32,260 nucleotides of DNA, taken from positions 1-32,260 of IMG/VR virus record IMGVR_UViG_3300049791_000044. One strand, written 5' to 3'. Origin of the DNA: a virus. Within the stretch, counting starts at the first letter, position 1, and each line of letters starts with the position of its first letter. Of the stretch, positions 30,447-32,260 are shown piece by piece. The position numbers and the translations under genes were made by a program. Below the pieces are notes generated by a model, which was given only the letters and a program-made list of their open reading frames with translations, had not been told where the DNA came from and did not search any database.

Positions 30447-30454
30447 TAGCGGTC
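30441..30454 (-). repeat. 14-bp repeat, copy 4
   Basis: GGTCATTAGCGGTC overlaps the stop of the 142-aa zinc-ribbon gene and the start of the 40-aa ORF (TAATG junction on the minus strand). The flanks CCA (left) are shared with copies 2 and 3. Confidence 0.9.
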
Positions 30455-30874
30455 AACGTTGGGCCTTTGGCGTTTCCGTAATTCCTCTTGGATCTTCGCG
30501 TTGTCGGACTGGAGCCGGCGAAGGTTCTCAGCTTCGGTGACCGTCCGCTCGAGGAGTTCGTCGATCCTCCGCGAGCTCGCGTCGATGTCGTCTCGGATGC
30601 GCTTCATGGTCCCCTCGTCGTATGCGCGTCTGCATCGCGCGCTCCTGCATCCCGTCGAGAGTCCGTGAACCACGTCATGCTCCCAGGCCATCCGCTCGTG
30701 GCCGCATACGCACCGAACGACGATCCGCCGTTGCCACTGCATCCCGTGAGCCCCACGGCTGCGTTGTGCTGGCGTTGCAAGCCGGACGATCGTCCAGCGC
30801 CACACACGCTGGCCCTTCGCCACCTTCGACGGCCTGACCTGCGGGTCTCCGGTCTCGATGTTGCCAAGGCTCAT
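30446..30874 (-). CDS. Zinc-ribbon / coiled-coil protein
   Basis: A 142-aa protein from the ATG at 30874 (ATGA overlap with the second sigma factor). After a segment GQRVWRWTIVRLATPAQRSRGAHGMQWQ, four Cys occur in RCVCGHERMAWEHDVVHGLSTGCRSARC (about residues 55-81). This matches the common phage zinc domain with the form CxCG....GxxxxC..C. A C-terminal helical part (IDASSRRIDELLERTVTEAENLRRLQSDNAKIQEELRKR, about 97-136) is a coiled coil for dimerisation. It may bind nucleic acid or RNA polymerase. It stands directly after two sigma factors and may work with them. Confidence 0.7.
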   Translation of the reverse strand: MSLGNIETGDPQVRPSKVAKGQRVWRWTIVRLATPAQRSRGAHGMQWQRRIVVRCVCGHERMAWEHDVVHGLSTGCRSARCRRAYDEGTMKRIRDDIDASSRRIDELLERTVTEAENLRRLQSDNAKIQEELRKRQRPNVDR

Positions 30875-31392
30875 CGATTCCCCCTCATCATCGCCCTACG
30901 AATCTTCCCCTTCGCACTCCCCTCAGCCTGCCTCACCATCTGCCGCGTGAGCCCGAGCGAGTCGGCCGTCTCGTTCTGCGTCGCGCCCTCGCCGAAGAAC
31001 CGCAGATCGATGACCGCCCGCTCTCGAGCCGTGAGTGATGCGCCGGCAATCGCGAGGGCCACGGTCGCAACGCGGCTCGCCGCTTCCTGGGCGTCTCGCA
31101 AGCGGCTCTCTGGCGTCTCGTGGTCCATGCGCTCGGGCATCTCGCCTCGGAGCGCCATGGCCCCCGGGGACGCCGGCAATCGCACGGGACCCGAGTGCTC
31201 GCGCTGGTAGTTCGCCATGGCCCACCGGATGCGCTTGACCGCGAATCGCTTGAAGCCGATCGGCCCGGGGATGTACGCGTCCGCCGCTGCCATGATCGCG
31301 ATGGCTCCCTCTTGCGCGAGGTCGTCACGGAGGTGGCCGTAGCGTCGGGCTTGCTTGGCTGCGAGCGGGAGGTGGTCGAGGACGAGGGTCAT
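30871..31392 (-). CDS. Sigma-70-family factor 2 (phage-encoded)
   Basis: A 173-aa protein from the ATG at 31392 (ATGA overlap with the first sigma factor). Region 2 is in about 5-65: LPLAAKQARRYGHLRDDLAQEGAIAIMAAADAY, then GFKRFAVKRIRWAMANYQRE. Region 4 is in about 120-170: LTARERAVIDLRFFGEGATQNETADSLGLTRQMVRQAEGSAKGKIRRAMM, a helix-turn-helix for the -35 element. Region 3 is absent, as in short ECF-like or phage sigma factors. It differs strongly from its neighbour, so the pair does not look like a recent duplicate. A longer open frame to 31971 is antisense-like noise inside the first sigma gene. Confidence 0.85.
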   Translation of the reverse strand: MTLVLDHLPLAAKQARRYGHLRDDLAQEGAIAIMAAADAYIPGPIGFKRFAVKRIRWAMANYQREHSGPVRLPASPGAMALRGEMPERMDHETPESRLRDAQEAASRVATVALAIAGASLTARERAVIDLRFFGEGATQNETADSLGLTRQMVRQAEGSAKGKIRRAMMRGNR

Positions 31393-32120
31393 GCCGCAAC
31401 CGCTCCGATCATGTCCCACGTTGCCGCGAGCGACTTGCGAAGCCGGGCCCTTGCCTTCGCTTCGATCTGGTGGACCGCCTGCCGTGAGACGCCGAGGTCG
31501 GCCGCAATCGATTCGAGCGTCTCGTCTTCCTCGCCCATCCATCGGCGTTCGGCGATGACGCGCCACCGTTCGGGCAGTCGGGCGAGCGCCTCTTGCACAT
31601 CGCGGATCGCGATCGCTCGGCACTCCTCGCGGCTCAACCGACCTTCCGCGTGCTCGTGTTCGACGCACCAACGCTCGGCGGCTCCAGTGTCGATCGCGAC
31701 GTCGGCGCCAGACTGCACCGCCCAGATGAACGCCGCTGTGGCTGGTCGCGAGTTGAGCAAGGTCGCGAGTTGCTCGGGGCTCGTCGCGTGGCCCGATCGA
31801 ATCAGGCCGAGACCGCGCGTGAACTGCGAGTTGCGCGGCACGACGATCACGCGCCCGGACCGGAAGTATTCGCGTTGCACGTTCGCTCGGACGTAGTGCT
31901 GCGCGTAGGTGAGGAATCGGTTTCCCGACGCAGGGTCGAACCGCTCCGATGCTTCGATGAGCCCAATGCATCCGGCCTGGAGATAGTCGGCGTACCGGAC
32001 GGAGTTGTTTCGCGCGTAACGCCGCGCGAACTTGTGCGCGAGCGGGATGTGGGCGACGACCACGGCAGAGCGATCGCCTGCCGCAAAAAGCGCCTGCTCT
32101 TGCTCGCGAGAGAGGCTCAC
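31389..32120 (-). CDS. Sigma-70-family factor 1 (phage-encoded)
   Basis: A 243-aa protein. The GTG at 32120 is chosen over 32129 because it overlaps the upstream stop as GTGA, with GGTGGGGG before it. Region 2 is in about 20-90: VVVAHIPLAHKFARRYARNNSVRYADYLQAGCIGLIEASERFDPASGNRFLTYAQHYVRANVQREY, the classic core-binding and -10 pattern. Region 3 is in about 95-150. Region 4 is in about 180-232: LPERWRVIAERRWMGEEDETLESIAADLGVSRQAVHQIEAKARARLRKSL. It is more like RpoH/RpoD-type factors than ECF types. It probably directs host RNA polymerase to phage promoters. Confidence 0.9.
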   Translation of the reverse strand: MSLSREQEQALFAAGDRSAVVVAHIPLAHKFARRYARNNSVRYADYLQAGCIGLIEASERFDPASGNRFLTYAQHYVRANVQREYFRSGRVIVVPRNSQFTRGLGLIRSGHATSPEQLATLLNSRPATAAFIWAVQSGADVAIDTGAAERWCVEHEHAEGRLSREECRAIAIRDVQEALARLPERWRVIAERRWMGEEDETLESIAADLGVSRQAVHQIEAKARARLRKSLAATWDMIGAVAA

Positions 32121-32260
32121 CGCCCCCACCTACTCACCACGCCATCGTTGACCACGAGCGCTCCCGCCAAGGTCCGCAGCGGCTTCGCGGGTTCGGGCGT
32201 CGCGGTCCGTTCGACGCGCGGCTTCGGGGTGCCGTCTCGCGTGAGCATGGAGGCGTTCGG
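32117..32260 (-). CDS. Small ORF upstream of sigma factors (truncated at window edge or starting at 32248)
   Basis: An ATG at 32248 gives a 43-aa product (MLTRDGTPKPRVERTATPEP and 23 more residues, ending VVSRWGR). The frame is also open to the window edge, so it may be the end of a longer gene. Its TGA (32117-32119) overlaps the sigma start as GTGA, which supports both. The sequence is Pro/Arg-rich and not recognised. Confidence 0.5.
   Translation of the reverse strand, partial: PNASMLTRDGTPKPRVERTATPEPAKPLRTLAGALVVNDGVVSRWGR

Noticed and set aside
1-32260. CRISPR array, insertion sequence or rRNA
   Set aside because: No regularly spaced repeats, no transposase with flanking inverted repeats and no rRNA-like sequence were seen. 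The 14-bp repeats are too far apart and irregular for an array.

Overview
The window is a GC-rich stretch of a tailed-phage genome with a Mu-like head and contractile tail. One transcription unit on the minus strand runs from the right edge to about position 1650. Almost every gene overlaps the previous one by 1 to 17 bases, mostly as ATGA, GTGA or TGATG. A plus-strand integrase module lies at the left end. The host is probably a high-GC Gram-negative of the Myxococcota/Polyangia type. This is inferred from base composition, from a Cys-rich lipoprotein with a GGADAGADA-type linker, and from spanin-like lysis proteins; it is not proved.

Left end (1-1700): the end of an unknown gene, a 66-aa ORF and a tyrosine recombinase follow each other with 4- to 8-base overlaps. 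The last codons of the integrase read through a truncated tRNA-Arg(CCG) 3' half, which looks like the phage attachment core, followed by a terminator. Structural genes lie on the other side of this core. The arrangement is therefore that of attP in a circular or free phage genome rather than the end of an integrated prophage. A second hairpin terminator at 1647-1667 ends the long minus-strand unit.

Read in the direction of transcription (right to left), the minus-strand unit holds: a truncated ORF at the edge; two tandem sigma-70-type factors; a zinc-ribbon protein; two mini-genes; TerS and TerL; a DUF935 portal (Mu gp29); a protease with a nested scaffold (Mu gpI/gpZ); a putative decoration protein; the major capsid protein (Mu gpT); gp35-like, gp36, gpG and gp37 joining proteins; gp38; sheath (gpL); tube (gpM); two tail chaperone candidates; tape measure; gpN; gp44/P; gp45 spike; an inserted accessory cassette; gp46; gp47; a 255-aa protein; gp48; tail fibres; a signal-peptide protein; a lysis cluster of small membrane proteins with an amidase endolysin; a collagen-like fibre; and a terminal Cys-rich exported protein. 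No Mu transposase and no MuF-type minor head protein are seen.

The accessory features most worth attention are these. A divergent cassette (12569-13971) between the spike and baseplate genes consists of a lipoprotein, two plus-strand genes of unknown function and a palindrome-rich intergenic region. The two sigma factors are adjacent and coupled. A 14-bp direct repeat, GGTCATTAGCGGTC, occurs four times, each time exactly at a gene junction, and three of those junctions are around the packaging and portal genes.
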